Positions 26,991 to 36,129 of a stretch of 45,601 bases of DNA are shown here, piece after piece. Positions within the stretch are counted from its first letter, which is position 1; every line of letters starts with the position of its first letter. The notes beneath the pieces were generated by a model, which saw only the letters and a program-made list of their open reading frames with translations, ran no database searches and was not told the DNA's origin. Made by a program: the position numbers and the translations under genes. Source of the stretch: CAZUZS01 sp964624795. Lineage in GTDB: Bacteria > Calditrichota > Calditrichia > RBG-13-44-9. Where the stretch lies: the NCBI GenBank assembly GCA_964624795.1, contig CAZUZS010000038.1, forward strand, positions 1-45,601, written 5' to 3'.

Positions 26991-28793
26991 TTACCGTGCT
27001 AACAACAGTTTTCCGGCTGTCATTTTTTGCCCGGTCTGTATTCGATAAAAGTACATTCCGGAGCATGCATCCACGCCGTTTTCATTTTTGCCATTCCAGG
27101 TTAACGTATGAATACCGGCAGCCACTTCTCCCCGGAAGATGTTTTGAACAAGGCGGCCGGCAACATCGTAAATATTCAATTCGACATCCCCTGTTTTCTG
27201 AAGCTCTACCCGGAAAGTGCACTGCTGGTTAAACGGATTTGGATAAACCGCAATCATCGTGTGTGGCAGAACCACTTCCCGGTTCGCTATAAAAGTCGGT
27301 GGATTGGTGCGATTATAAAAGAGGTAGTTTCCGATGCCGGAATCCCAGTTGGTCACCAGCAGGTCACGGTCGCGGGAATAACTATAATGGACGGTAACCT
27401 GGTCACCGCTGCGCAAAGCCTGGCGAATAGAAATCCATTGTCCGCCGGGAATTGTGCAAAAATCGGTTCCCGCCGCAAGCGGCTGCCCGTTCAGCCCAAC
27501 TGAAAGAATATTTTCCACCGCCTGATTTCTGAGGTAAACTACATGAATGGAATCCCGGGTGACATCGATTGTGTCATTTGCGGCAAAATAGCCGTCCTTA
27601 TCGACATCCCGCAGGGCGAAAGCCTCGTTAACCGAATTGGTTCCGGAGGCCCATTCATAGCTGGTATTGAAGCTGCTGCCGGTTCCTGGAAAAAGCAGGA
27701 TTTGTCCCCACCAGCGCCCGCCCAACAGATCGACCTTTCCATCTCCGGTGAGGTCTTCTGCGATCACTGCCGAAGCATACTGGATATTTTGAGAATACCA
27801 GCCGGGCATGGACTGACCGGTGGGTGCAGCATCGAAAAAATAGGTTTTATAGAATTTCGTTCCTCCGGATATCTGGGAATTGTCGGAAATGATTAAATCG
27901 GGGAATTCGTTACTGTCCACATCGGCAATAGCGAGAGAATTGGCATAATAGCTCGTATCTTGAGAATTCCAGGATGGATGGCTCGAAATGACTCCGCTAG
28001 AATCTGAGAGATAAATATAATTTGCTGTGTGAGAACATGCTACAATCATGTCCAGATAACCATTCCCATCCATATCAGCGAACTCAACGTCCATTGCAAT
28101 CATAGTTGATGATGAGATCCAGCCGGGAAAAGTGTTCAGGCTCCCGTTAACATTGAAATAAATTCTGGCGTTTTCATAAATGCTGTTGTAGCCCTCGCCG
28201 CAGGCGACTCCCAAATCCAGATCGCCGTCACCGTCGGCATCGCCCAGGGCGCAGGAGAAGGTGTACATGTTGTCCGCGCTTTGAAAAGAAGGAGTGGACT
28301 CCAGCGTTCCGCCCTGGTTGAAATATACTTTCACCCGCCCCGCTTGCGAAAACCCACTTGGGCCGATGTAAACCGAAACCGCCACATCCGGGTAGCCGTC
28401 CTGGTTAATATCGCCAACCGCCAGGTGACCGTGGTAATCCACATCGGCGCTGCTCCAGGAGGGAGACAAGGGGTAGGTACCATCGCCGTTGTTGTAGTAA
28501 ACCACCAGATGCTGGCGGGCCATATCGTTTCCGTTGGCAACGATGATGTCATTCCAGCCATCCTGGTTAATGTCCGCAACGCCCAGGCCGGTTGAGTAAC
28601 TGCCCAGGGCGTCGGAGGTCCAGTCCGGTGTGGAGGGAAATACGGATATTTGTGCATCCGACTGTCCGGCTGTCAGCAAAATAAAAAGCAGCGGAATCAA
28701 ACTTAAAAATGTGAGAATCGTGCAACGGCCTTGCCCGTAAGGCACAATAGCAAAATATTTAACAGGTCGAAGCTTTGTTTTTTCGCACAGCAT
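26991..28793 (-). CDS. Secreted FG-GAP/VCBS repeat protein with type IX sorting domain
   Basis: 600 residues; AAGGAG 6 nt before the ATG supports this start even though it gives a long signal peptide (cleavage near residue 47, 'QSDAQ'). About seven FG-GAP-like repeats follow, each with a calcium-loop motif such as 'DINQDGWND', 'DINQDGYPD', 'DADGDGDLD', 'DMDGNGYLD' and 'DLTGDGKVD', predicting a beta-propeller (about 60-410). The last 85 residues carry 'YPNPFNQ' and 'GVDACSGMYFYRI', a type-A sorting domain for type IX export. It is probably cell-surface or released; the ligand is unknown. Upstream lies dapB on the same strand, with no evident functional link. Confidence 0.88.
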   Translation of the reverse strand: MLCEKTKLRPVKYFAIVPYGQGRCTILTFLSLIPLLFILLTAGQSDAQISVFPSTPDWTSDALGSYSTGLGVADINQDGWNDIIVANGNDMARQHLVVYYNNGDGTYPLSPSWSSADVDYHGHLAVGDINQDGYPDVAVSVYIGPSGFSQAGRVKVYFNQGGTLESTPSFQSADNMYTFSCALGDADGDGDLDLGVACGEGYNSIYENARIYFNVNGSLNTFPGWISSSTMIAMDVEFADMDGNGYLDMIVACSHTANYIYLSDSSGVISSHPSWNSQDTSYYANSLAIADVDSNEFPDLIISDNSQISGGTKFYKTYFFDAAPTGQSMPGWYSQNIQYASAVIAEDLTGDGKVDLLGGRWWGQILLFPGTGSSFNTSYEWASGTNSVNEAFALRDVDKDGYFAANDTIDVTRDSIHVVYLRNQAVENILSVGLNGQPLAAGTDFCTIPGGQWISIRQALRSGDQVTVHYSYSRDRDLLVTNWDSGIGNYLFYNRTNPPTFIANREVVLPHTMIAVYPNPFNQQCTFRVELQKTGDVELNIYDVAGRLVQNIFRGEVAAGIHTLTWNGKNENGVDACSGMYFYRIQTGQKMTAGKLLLAR

Positions 28794-28928
28794 TTTATGC
28801 TCCTTGATTCGTCATTCTCAGTTGAAAATGTTGAAGCTCGCAAGTCTGGCGCGGGAACAGCTCATTCTTTTGGATGGCAAGTTTACCACCGGAATCAGAT
28901 TTTGGCACCATCAGGATTGCCGGTCTTC

Positions 28929-29702
28929 TCAGGAAGAAGCAGCCGCTGTCAGTACATCATCCATTCCGTAAAGGCCGGCCGGTTTGCCGGTAATCCACCT
29001 CGCAGCAAGTAGAGCGCCGTCCACAAATATACGGCGATTGAGTGCCTGGTGGGTGAGAATCACATTCTCATTTTCGCCGAAGAAAGAAACCTGGTGTTCA
29101 CCGATAACTGAACCGCCGCGCAGCGAGTGAATTCCAATTTCATTTTCCCGCTGCAGGTTTTTCCCATGACGGCCAAACTGCGCCGCGTCTTCCAGTGAAC
29201 GGCCGGAGCTCTTCGCAATTTTTTCAGCAAGGAGAAGCGCCGTTCCGCTGGGCGCATCCTTCTTCTGCCGGTGGTGCGTTTCCACTATTTCGGCATCTGC
29301 GCGACCGCCCAACATCTCCGCCGCAATTCCGGTCAAACGCAGCAGAAGGTTAATACCAATACTGAAATTAAAGCTTTGGACAATGGGTATCTGCTGTGCT
29401 GCAGTTTGGAATTTTTTCATCTGGGAAGGATCCGGACCGGTAGTGCCGGTAACCAGCGGTTTTCGCGCATTGACGCAGGCCTGCAATACCCTCATCGCAC
29501 CCTCCGGAAGAGAGAAATCGATAACGACATCGGCGGCGGAAACCACTTTCGCAGGATCGGCAGAAACCGGAACGCCGGCTGCAATCTCCTCTGCCCGGAG
29601 ATCCGCACCTCCGACCAATTCAAACTCTTTGTGGCCAGTCAGGACACTAACTAATTCACTTCCCATTCGACCGGATATTCCGTTAATTACAATTTTTATC
29701 AT
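28929..29702 (-). CDS. dapB: 4-hydroxy-tetrahydrodipicolinate reductase
   Basis: 257 residues, normal length. The NAD(P)-binding 'NGISGRMG' is at 7-14 and 'TGTTG' at 85-89. The catalytic block 'HHRQKKDAPSGTA' places the general acid H144 and K148 with the substrate loop P151-T154. The enzyme reduces 4-hydroxy-tetrahydrodipicolinate to tetrahydrodipicolinate in the DAP/lysine pathway in the cytoplasm. Other dap genes are not in the window. It lies 186 bp downstream of the TRAP permease on the same strand and may be a separate unit; the ribosome-binding site is weak. Confidence 0.96.
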   Translation of the reverse strand: MIKIVINGISGRMGSELVSVLTGHKEFELVGGADLRAEEIAAGVPVSADPAKVVSAADVVIDFSLPEGAMRVLQACVNARKPLVTGTTGPDPSQMKKFQTAAQQIPIVQSFNFSIGINLLLRLTGIAAEMLGGRADAEIVETHHRQKKDAPSGTALLLAEKIAKSSGRSLEDAAQFGRHGKNLQRENEIGIHSLRGGSVIGEHQVSFFGENENVILTHQALNRRIFVDGALLAARWITGKPAGLYGMDDVLTAAASS

Positions 29703-29888
29703 GGCTATTCTTTGATTTTTTTTAAGAAGTTTCGTGATAGTGTTAAAATTTAATTGTTCCGCTCAAAATCGGGCCGCGGAATTCGCGGCACTCGGGAAAA
29801 ATTTCGATTATCAAAAAACACGCAAACCGAATTCCGAACCAATCGGGGACCGTCTCCGCGAACAGTAGATACTATGTATTCAACCGGA

Positions 29889-31172
29889 TTATCCTGCCGG
29901 TGAAAATACCCGGACCAGCCACAGGCTCAAGTCCGGTATATAAGTAATAAAGGCTAACGCAATAAGCAGAATCACAAGAAAAGGAACGGCGGCGGTGTAA
30001 AGTTTGACAATCGGCTTTTCAAATCGGAAACTGGCAATAAACAGGTTCATGCCAACCGGGGGTGTGGAGTAGCCGATACCCAGGTTGGCCAGGAAGATGA
30101 TCCCCAGGTGCACCGGATCGACACCGAAATTGGCAGCAATCGGGATTATCAAAGGCACAATTACCATAATTGCCGAGAAGATGTCCATCAAGGCACCCAC
30201 GATTAGCAGGAAGACGTTCAGCGTGACGAGGAAAAGCGCTTTGCTGGTGATAAACGTCTTCATGAATCCGAGGATGGCCATAGGAATTTCTTCGGTAATC
30301 ATGTAGTTTGCCAAGCCCAGCGCCGCTCCCAGGATGACCAGGATTCCACCGACCAGCACCATACTTTCGCGCATTACCCGCGGGAGATCTGCTGTAATTT
30401 TGATATCACGATAGATAAATATTTCAACCACCAGCACATAGAATGCGGTAACCGCAGCCGCCTCGGTGGCGGTGAAAAAGCCACCGTAAATTCCGATGAG
30501 GATTATAAAAGGCAGCGGTATTTCCCAGGCCGCTCCCTTGGTTGCCTGCCACGCATTTTTCCAGGTAAAAGGAGTGGTGGGGAGTTTCAGATCTTTCACA
30601 AAATAGACGCTGTAAAGCGAAAGCAGCACTACCATCAGGATGCCCGGAATAATACCGGCGAGAAAGAGTTTGTCAATGCTCACGCCGCTGACTAACCCGT
30701 AAAGTATGATGGGAAGGCTGGGCGGAAAAAGCAGCCCCAGGTTTCCGGAGGCAGTTAGCATTCCCAGGGAAAATTTCTCCGGGTAATTTTCCTTGAGCAA
30801 AACGGGGTACAGCAGTCCGCCAAGGGCGATTATGGTAACGCCGGACGCACCGGTGAATGCCGTAAAAACCGCGCAGGAAACCAGCGTTACAATGGAAAGT
30901 CCACCGGGTATCCATCCGAAAAAGGCCCGGGACAATTCCACCAAACGTTTGGGGGTATTGCTTTCGGCCAACAGGTAACCGGCAAACGTGAACAGCGGAA
31001 TTGCCAGCAATATCGGCGTTCCCGCCAGACGGGTAAGCTCCACAATAACGGCGGCAGAGTCAATTCCGGCAAAATAAAAAGCGATGAGAGCAATGGCGCT
31101 GATGATGGCGAAAAGCGGCGTTCCAAACAAAGCCAGAATCAGCAGCAGCAATCCAATCAGAATGGTGAGCAT
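29889..31172 (-). CDS. TRAP transporter large permease (DctM family)
   Basis: 427 residues, standard for DctM; GAGGA upstream. Eleven or so membrane segments, with the family signatures 'FTGASGVTI' near 110 and 'GNLGLLFPPSLP' near 145, plus 'PPVGMNLFI' near 380. It is the ion-driven membrane subunit that takes substrate from the periplasmic binding protein. Gene order tatT-dctP-dctQ-dctM with 23-27 bp spacers shows a single operon. Confidence 0.95.
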   Translation of the reverse strand: MLTILIGLLLLILALFGTPLFAIISAIALIAFYFAGIDSAAVIVELTRLAGTPILLAIPLFTFAGYLLAESNTPKRLVELSRAFFGWIPGGLSIVTLVSCAVFTAFTGASGVTIIALGGLLYPVLLKENYPEKFSLGMLTASGNLGLLFPPSLPIILYGLVSGVSIDKLFLAGIIPGILMVVLLSLYSVYFVKDLKLPTTPFTWKNAWQATKGAAWEIPLPFIILIGIYGGFFTATEAAAVTAFYVLVVEIFIYRDIKITADLPRVMRESMVLVGGILVILGAALGLANYMITEEIPMAILGFMKTFITSKALFLVTLNVFLLIVGALMDIFSAIMVIVPLIIPIAANFGVDPVHLGIIFLANLGIGYSTPPVGMNLFIASFRFEKPIVKLYTAAVPFLVILLIALAFITYIPDLSLWLVRVFSPAG

Positions 31173-31195
31173 GAATTATGTATCCTCAACAGTTT

Positions 31196-31690
31196 CTATT
31201 CATCCTTTGCGAGTAAGTTGGCCGTCCGGTCAACCACTTTCAGCAGAAACCGAAATCCGATAAGGGCAAACCCAATGGGAATGATAATCTCAAAATACCA
31301 GGCCGGAATATTTCCAAATAAAATTGTTTTGAACTCTATTTCACCCTGAAGAAAAACATAGCCGGCTTTAGCCAATAAAACACAGATGATCACCGAGACA
31401 AGGTCTACGCCGATTTTTGCCCACGGCACAAACCTGGCCGGAATCAGGCGGGTGAGAACGTCGATGTTTATGTGTTTCTCTTCGCGGGTGGCCAGCGAGG
31501 CGCCGATAAACCCGACCCACAGAACCAGTTGACGAAGAAAAATATCCCCCCACAACAATCCAGTGTCGAAGAGATTTCGTAGAAGAACCTGCAGGAAAGC
31601 AAGCAGGACCATGACGCCAAGAATCAGAATAATAAGGCCGTTTTCAAAATAAGCTAAACCGCTGTCAATTTTCTGAATTATCGTTTTCAT
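31196..31690 (-). CDS. TRAP transporter small permease (DctQ family)
   Basis: 164 residues with four predicted membrane segments (about 18-38, 50-70, 90-112, 130-155). The 'LLWGDIFLRQLVLWVGFIGA' stretch, 'REEKHINIDVL' and the C-terminal 'FRFLLKVV' are typical DctQ features. It forms the membrane complex with DctM, whose gene starts 23 bp downstream. No clear ribosome-binding site; it lies 27 bp after the binding-protein gene, so translation may be coupled. Confidence 0.93.
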   Translation of the reverse strand: MKTIIQKIDSGLAYFENGLIILILGVMVLLAFLQVLLRNLFDTGLLWGDIFLRQLVLWVGFIGASLATREEKHINIDVLTRLIPARFVPWAKIGVDLVSVIICVLLAKAGYVFLQGEIEFKTILFGNIPAWYFEIIIPIGFALIGFRFLLKVVDRTANLLAKDE

Positions 31691-31717
31691 AGATACCGGC
31701 TGATTTTGGATTGGGGT

Positions 31718-32722
31718 TTACTTGTCGGTTTTTTGGGCACGAAACTGCTGCAGGCTATTTTCAACTTTGTCCAATAATTCCTGGCTGTAAAGCTTGCCAA
31801 CCAGATTCTGGCGGGCTTTTTCGCCCGCTTCGCGGAATTGCTCGAGATTCGCCTCCGGAACATTAACTAATTGAATGCCATTCTTCTTCATCAACTCTAT
31901 GGACTCCGCATTATCCTTCCGGCTGAGCCTTACCAGTTTCTTCATGTAAGCGCGCCCCTTGTTGTGAAGAATCTCCTGGTAATTCGGCGGCAGCTTGTCA
32001 AAAGTTCTTTTTGAGATCAGAACCGCGCCGGCGGCATCCGCCAGTGGCGCATCCATCATGTATTTTACCCGGGTGTACCACTGCAGGGTTACGCACGCCA
32101 GGGGCGAGGTGTATACCGCATCCAGCAGATTGGTTTGCAGCGAGGTCAGCACATCGGTGATGGAAAGCGGAATTGGGCTAACCCCCAGCGCCTTGAATGT
32201 CGCCTCCGCCACCGGGTCACCTTCCCACATCCACATTTTTATTCCCTTCAGATCTTCCAGAGACCGCACCGGTTTATTGGCGTACACATAAACAAACCCC
32301 ACTTCCGTCCAGCCGATGAGAACAAATCCCACATCCTCGAACTTCTTGGAGAATTCATCATAAAGCAGTCCGGTAATATAATCGACCTCGGATGTGTCCC
32401 GAAACAGAAATGGCGTATCAAGAATACGGACTTCCGGCAGAATTCCGCCTAATCCCACGCCGGTAAAACCGGCGCTCTGCAACTGGCCGAGACGGATTTT
32501 GCGCAAGACATATTTTTCATCGCCCTGCACGCCGCCGGCGTAAATCTTGAATTTAACCTCTCCATTTGTCAGCTTCTGGACCTCAGAATTATATTCGTCC
32601 ATTACTTTCAGCCAGGTCGAGCCTTCCGGGGCAAGCGTGGCAAATTTGATTTCATATTTCTGGGCATATCCGAAATTCAGCAGCAAAAGAGCCGACAGAA
32701 TTGTCATAATCGTAATCTTCAC
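31718..32722 (-). CDS. TRAP transporter substrate-binding protein (DctP family), TatT-linked, with altered ligand-site residue
   Basis: 334 residues starting at GTG; AGGGAG 6 nt upstream. A signal peptide spans 1-20, then a DctP fold: 'KFATLAPEGSTW' at the N-terminus and 'VTLQWYTRV' after the hinge. In most DctP proteins the segment 'LKGLKIR' supplies an arginine that salt-bridges the substrate carboxylate; here it reads 'LKGIKMWMWEG', with W164 in that place. A non-carboxylate, perhaps hydrophobic, ligand is inferred, in line with the TatT-associated Treponema protein. The binding protein works with the TatT lipoprotein upstream and DctQM downstream. Confidence 0.9.
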   Translation of the reverse strand: MKITIMTILSALLLLNFGYAQKYEIKFATLAPEGSTWLKVMDEYNSEVQKLTNGEVKFKIYAGGVQGDEKYVLRKIRLGQLQSAGFTGVGLGGILPEVRILDTPFLFRDTSEVDYITGLLYDEFSKKFEDVGFVLIGWTEVGFVYVYANKPVRSLEDLKGIKMWMWEGDPVAEATFKALGVSPIPLSITDVLTSLQTNLLDAVYTSPLACVTLQWYTRVKYMMDAPLADAAGAVLISKRTFDKLPPNYQEILHNKGRAYMKKLVRLSRKDNAESIELMKKNGIQLVNVPEANLEQFREAGEKARQNLVGKLYSQELLDKVENSLQQFRAQKTDK

Positions 32723-32831
32723 ATTATTCTCCCTGGTTTGTTCAAGAATTCATTAACCCAAATAATACCACAATTGTTTCCCGCCGGCATCTCCGCGGCT
32801 GGTGTCGGCCTTTTTTGTATGCTGCTTTTGC

Positions 32832-33695
32832 TCAAAAGAGATCCTGCTTTTTGGTAATCAGCAGCCGTGCTTTTTCTTTGGCGATGGATGTGATTAATTC
32901 ATAACCCGGCAAAATATCGGGCGGCGCCTGCATTACAATTTTCAGGTATTTGTCGAAAAGAGCTTCGTCCAATGTAGGTTGAGCATAATAGCGCGCCAGG
33001 TAGACATACGCCAGAACAAATTTATCGCCGCTGATTTCCAGACAGCGGTTAAATTCGGCTTGTGCTTTTTCCGGATCTCCGCCCAACATCCTGGGCAGCG
33101 CGCCGTAAATGCTGCCGAAAAACAGGTGTGCGGCACCAAAAAAGTAGCCTTCGTCCAGCGCGATCACGCGGTTCATCATGGCTTTCACCTTGCCCAGGTC
33201 GAACACGGCCTGCGGATTGTCCTTGCTCAGATTTATCCATCCGCCCCAGGCGAATGCCGTCCAGAAAAGGGCCGGCACTTCATTCTTCTTAAGGAGAGAA
33301 AGGCGTTCAATAAACGCTTCCTCCCGCACAGGGATACTGTCCTTGTAAGCTGAGGTCGTCCTGAGAAGATCAAATCCGTAATCTCTGGCCCGGAGATAGA
33401 ACATTTTCGCCCTGTCCACGCTTACATCTTCAACAAATCCGAGGCTATAGCTGGAGTATCCCTGGGCCAGCATAAGGAGAATGTCCTTATTTTCAGGATC
33501 CGCCAGGTGAAGACCATCCAGCAATTTCAGATCGGAAGCAATTGCCTGCTCAGCGATTTGCAAATCCTGCTCCTGATAGATAGCATCAATTCCGTAATAA
33601 AGCAATCCTGTGGTGGAACGGAGGGCAATTTTCTGAATGCTGCAGCCACTGAAAACCAGCAGGAGGGGAAACAGAAACAGCCAGAATTTCGTCAT
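32832..33695 (-). CDS. TatT-type TPR lipoprotein of a TPAT (TRAP-associated) transporter
   Basis: 287 residues from the ATG at 33695, chosen for GGAG 5 nt upstream over a GTG two codons earlier. A lipoprotein signal with lipobox 'FSGC' puts the lipidated cysteine at C18. The body is helical TPR-like repeats, with 'LLMLAQGYSSYS', 'ALFWTAFAWGGWI' and 'GAAHLFFGSIYGALP' typical of the TRAP transporter T-component family. TatT trimers bind the P subunit and may hand over hydrophobic ligands. It is the first gene of the TRAP operon, 137 bp... upstream of dctP's start region counted from its stop by 109 bp. Confidence 0.9.
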   Translation of the reverse strand: MTKFWLFLFPLLLVFSGCSIQKIALRSTTGLLYYGIDAIYQEQDLQIAEQAIASDLKLLDGLHLADPENKDILLMLAQGYSSYSLGFVEDVSVDRAKMFYLRARDYGFDLLRTTSAYKDSIPVREEAFIERLSLLKKNEVPALFWTAFAWGGWINLSKDNPQAVFDLGKVKAMMNRVIALDEGYFFGAAHLFFGSIYGALPRMLGGDPEKAQAEFNRCLEISGDKFVLAYVYLARYYAQPTLDEALFDKYLKIVMQAPPDILPGYELITSIAKEKARLLITKKQDLF

Positions 33696-33783
33696 GGGCA
33701 CTCCATTAAATGGTTAAAAATATGGGAATAAGACAGTATTTATGCAAGCCGTAATTGAACTTTATGCAATGATGCGATTACAC

Positions 33784-34551
33784 CTAAAATCCGTAGATTG
33801 TGAAACCACCGTCCACCGGCAAGCATTGCCCGGTAATGTAGGAAGCAGCCGGCAGACAGAAGAAAACTGCCGCTGCCGCAACTTCATCGGCTTCGGCGAT
33901 TCGTTTCACGGGTGTCCGGTCCAGAATTTCCTCGTAATATTGTGCATCGGTCAAAAGCGTTTCTACCAGCGGCGTACGGGTGTACCAGGGCGCAATCATA
34001 TTTACCCGGATACGGTCTTGCGCCCACTCCACCGCCAGGTTCCGGGTCAGTTGAACCAGCGCAGCTTTGGTCATGGCGTAGGGTGCCCCGGTTCGCAAGT
34101 GGGTTAGCCCGGCTACCGAACCGATATTGACTATAGCGGCGTCCCCGGAATCCTTGAGCAGCGGATACGCCAGGCGAGACATCTCAAAGGTAGAGGTCAG
34201 ATTAGTACGCATGATGAAATCGTATTCCTCTGCGGTATATTGGTTCACCGGTTTTCGGATGTTAGTTCCAACATTATTGAGGAGAATATCAAGTGCGCCG
34301 AGGCTGGTTTTGCATTCGGAGATTATCTGTTGGCGTCCTTCAGCGCTGCTGACATCAGCAGCAATGCCATCGACGGGTTTATTTTGCGCAGCCCACTCAT
34401 TCAGGCGGGATTCTACATCCTCCGCAGTACGGGCAGCGATGAAGACCTGCGCGCCAAGCGCCAACAATTCTTCTACAATTGCCCTGCCAATCCCCTTCGT
34501 GGCGCCGGTCACCAGCGCCTTCTTCCCATCCAGCCGCCATCGACTTCCCAT
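33784..34551 (-). CDS. Short-chain dehydrogenase/reductase (SDR), tropinone-reductase-like
   Basis: 255 residues from the ATG at 34551, chosen because GGAGG lies 9 nt upstream; a TTG eight codons earlier lacks one. Classical SDR: 'TGATKGIG' at 15-22, 'NNVG' at 92-95, the catalytic S145, Y158 and K162, and 'PVDGG' near the C-terminus. R41 after beta-2 suggests NADP(H). It catalyses NAD(P)-linked oxidation or reduction of an alcohol/ketone; the substrate is unknown. It lies 88 bp upstream of tatT on the same strand, so it may be read with the TRAP genes. Confidence 0.92.
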   Translation of the reverse strand: MGSRWRLDGKKALVTGATKGIGRAIVEELLALGAQVFIAARTAEDVESRLNEWAAQNKPVDGIAADVSSAEGRQQIISECKTSLGALDILLNNVGTNIRKPVNQYTAEEYDFIMRTNLTSTFEMSRLAYPLLKDSGDAAIVNIGSVAGLTHLRTGAPYAMTKAALVQLTRNLAVEWAQDRIRVNMIAPWYTRTPLVETLLTDAQYYEEILDRTPVKRIAEADEVAAAAVFFCLPAASYITGQCLPVDGGFTIYGF

Positions 34552-34750
34552 AGCAGCATTCCTCCATGCTTTCAAATTTCAATTCACCCCGCAAAAGACT
34601 AAAGTTAACGCTTCGCGATTCGAAACAAAAATGAAAAAGCCAGAATTCTTCAAACTCATCGTCAGAAAAAGGATAGATAAATTTTCCGGTGAGTTCAGAT
34701 CCTGACTTCATCTGAAATAGCAGAAATGTTTTAATGATGGAAATTTATCT

Positions 34751-34772
34751 TCGATGTGCCTGGGCGCATCGA
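34751..34772 (-). terminator. Hairpin downstream of the CDF exporter
   Basis: Arms TCGATGTGCC (34751-34760) and GGCGCATCGA (34763-34772) pair over 10 positions with one wobble, 29 bp past the CDF stop on the minus strand. The following sequence is A/T-rich but has no long T run, so this is a tentative terminator. Confidence 0.4.
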
Positions 34773-34800
34773 ATCGGTGTGTGAACGCAAATGGGTGGGA

Positions 34801-35724
34801 TCAGTGCCCCGAATGCTTCTTTTTGCCCCATCGCTCTTGCTTCCGCACCAGTCCTTCCTCCGGGCACTGGTTGCATTCGAACTGCAGAGTAGTATGGGAA
34901 ATCTCAAATTTTTCCCTAAGCAGCTTTTCAATCTTTTGCCGCAAAACATCCGCTTCGCTGACCTTCATATCCTGAATATTAATGTGCCCCTCCAGGTGAA
35001 CATCGTTTTCGCCAACTGTCCACAGATGCACATGATGAATATCATCCACCCCGGTCAGATTTTCAATTACATCACGGATCTCCTCGATGGAGATATTTTC
35101 CGGTGCTCCTTCCATGAGCACATGAACGGATTCACTGAGAAGGTGGAAACTCTGCTTGAGAATATACAGACCAATCAGGATAGTCAAAACCGGGTCGACC
35201 CAGTAAATCTTCCAAAAGTAAATCAGGATTCCACCCACTATCACGCTCACAGAAGAGAGGGCGTCTCCCAGCAAGTGCAAATAAGAAGAACGAATATTCA
35301 TGCTGTGATGAGAATCCCGTTTCAGTAGAAGGACACCCAGCACATTGGCTACCAGCCCGACTGAGGCAATCGCAATCATTATGCTGCCATGAACCTCGCT
35401 TGGCTGAAGCAACCGGAGCACAGATTCGTAGAACAGGTAAACAGAAATTCCAATCAGCACCGCAGCGTTTATGACCGCCGCAAATATCTCGGCCCGCTTC
35501 AAACCAAATGTGTGGCGAAATGAGTGATCCCGATCCTTCAATTTCAGGGCAATGTAGCTGACAATGACAGAAATACCGTCGCTGAAATTGTGCAGCGCAT
35601 CGGAAATAAGCGCGAGGCTGCCTGAGATAATCCCCCCAACAATCTCAGCGACCGTAATCACGAAATTCAGGACCATTGTAATAAAGAGACGGCGGCCGGT
35701 CGATTTGATCAGATGATCATGCAT
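34801..35724 (-). CDS. Cation diffusion facilitator, zinc-type exporter (CzcD/ZnT-like)
   Basis: 307 residues with six membrane segments and a cytosolic C-terminal domain, standard for the CDF family. The TM2 site is H45/D49 ('DALHNFSD') and the TM5 site is H150/D154 ('HLLGD'), the HD-HD set linked to zinc (and cobalt) selectivity. The cytosolic tail carries 'ECNQCPEE', a possible extra metal site. It exports Zn2+ by proton antiport. The neighbours on the same strand are a His-rich NifX-like protein and an ArsR repressor, which suggests a metal-responsive group, although 405 bp and a terminator separate them. Confidence 0.94.
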   Translation of the reverse strand: MHDHLIKSTGRRLFITMVLNFVITVAEIVGGIISGSLALISDALHNFSDGISVIVSYIALKLKDRDHSFRHTFGLKRAEIFAAVINAAVLIGISVYLFYESVLRLLQPSEVHGSIMIAIASVGLVANVLGVLLLKRDSHHSMNIRSSYLHLLGDALSSVSVIVGGILIYFWKIYWVDPVLTILIGLYILKQSFHLLSESVHVLMEGAPENISIEEIRDVIENLTGVDDIHHVHLWTVGENDVHLEGHINIQDMKVSEADVLRQKIEKLLREKFEISHTTLQFECNQCPEEGLVRKQERWGKKKHSGH

Positions 35725-36129
35725 ATCGTTAAGTTCTCATAAATCATGCATTTTACTTGGTATCCCGAAGGACAGTTCAAAATATAAAAATTTTTCACCC
35801 GGAAAAAGAGATACATGAAAAACCGGAAAATTTGAGGCAGGCAGACCGCACCGGGATTATCTTTAACGGAAGGAACCGCAATCCGTTGGTGCAACGTGTC
35901 GAGAACAATCGTGAGGCACGGGATAAAATGCTTTTTAATCTACCGGAACACTTTCATGCCGTGGCAAAAAACAGAACGAAGGGAGTAACTCCGAATTTCT
36001 CCCTTCGCTGGATATCCGCATGAATCGGTGATAATATTAGTTTTCCTTCATAGCGCAAAACCTCTTTCGCCGCGGGGCCGATTGCCAAATCGCAAAACCG
36101 TAAATCACTTTGCGCTATTCGATTCCCGG
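35725..36129. other. Intergenic region between CDF and NifX-like genes
   Basis: 405 bp. It holds the terminator at 35966-36007 for the NifX-like gene and presumably the CDF promoter, which I could not place. Short frames here have no ribosome-binding site. No RNA gene was recognised. Confidence 0.6.
35966..36007 (-). terminator. Rho-independent terminator after the NifX-like gene
   Basis: Arms CGAAGGGAG (35977-35985) and CTCCCTTCG (35999-36007), with a 13-nt loop. On the minus strand the stem is followed by TTCTGTTTTTT (down to 35966), a good intrinsic terminator about 120 bp past the stop. Confidence 0.8.
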
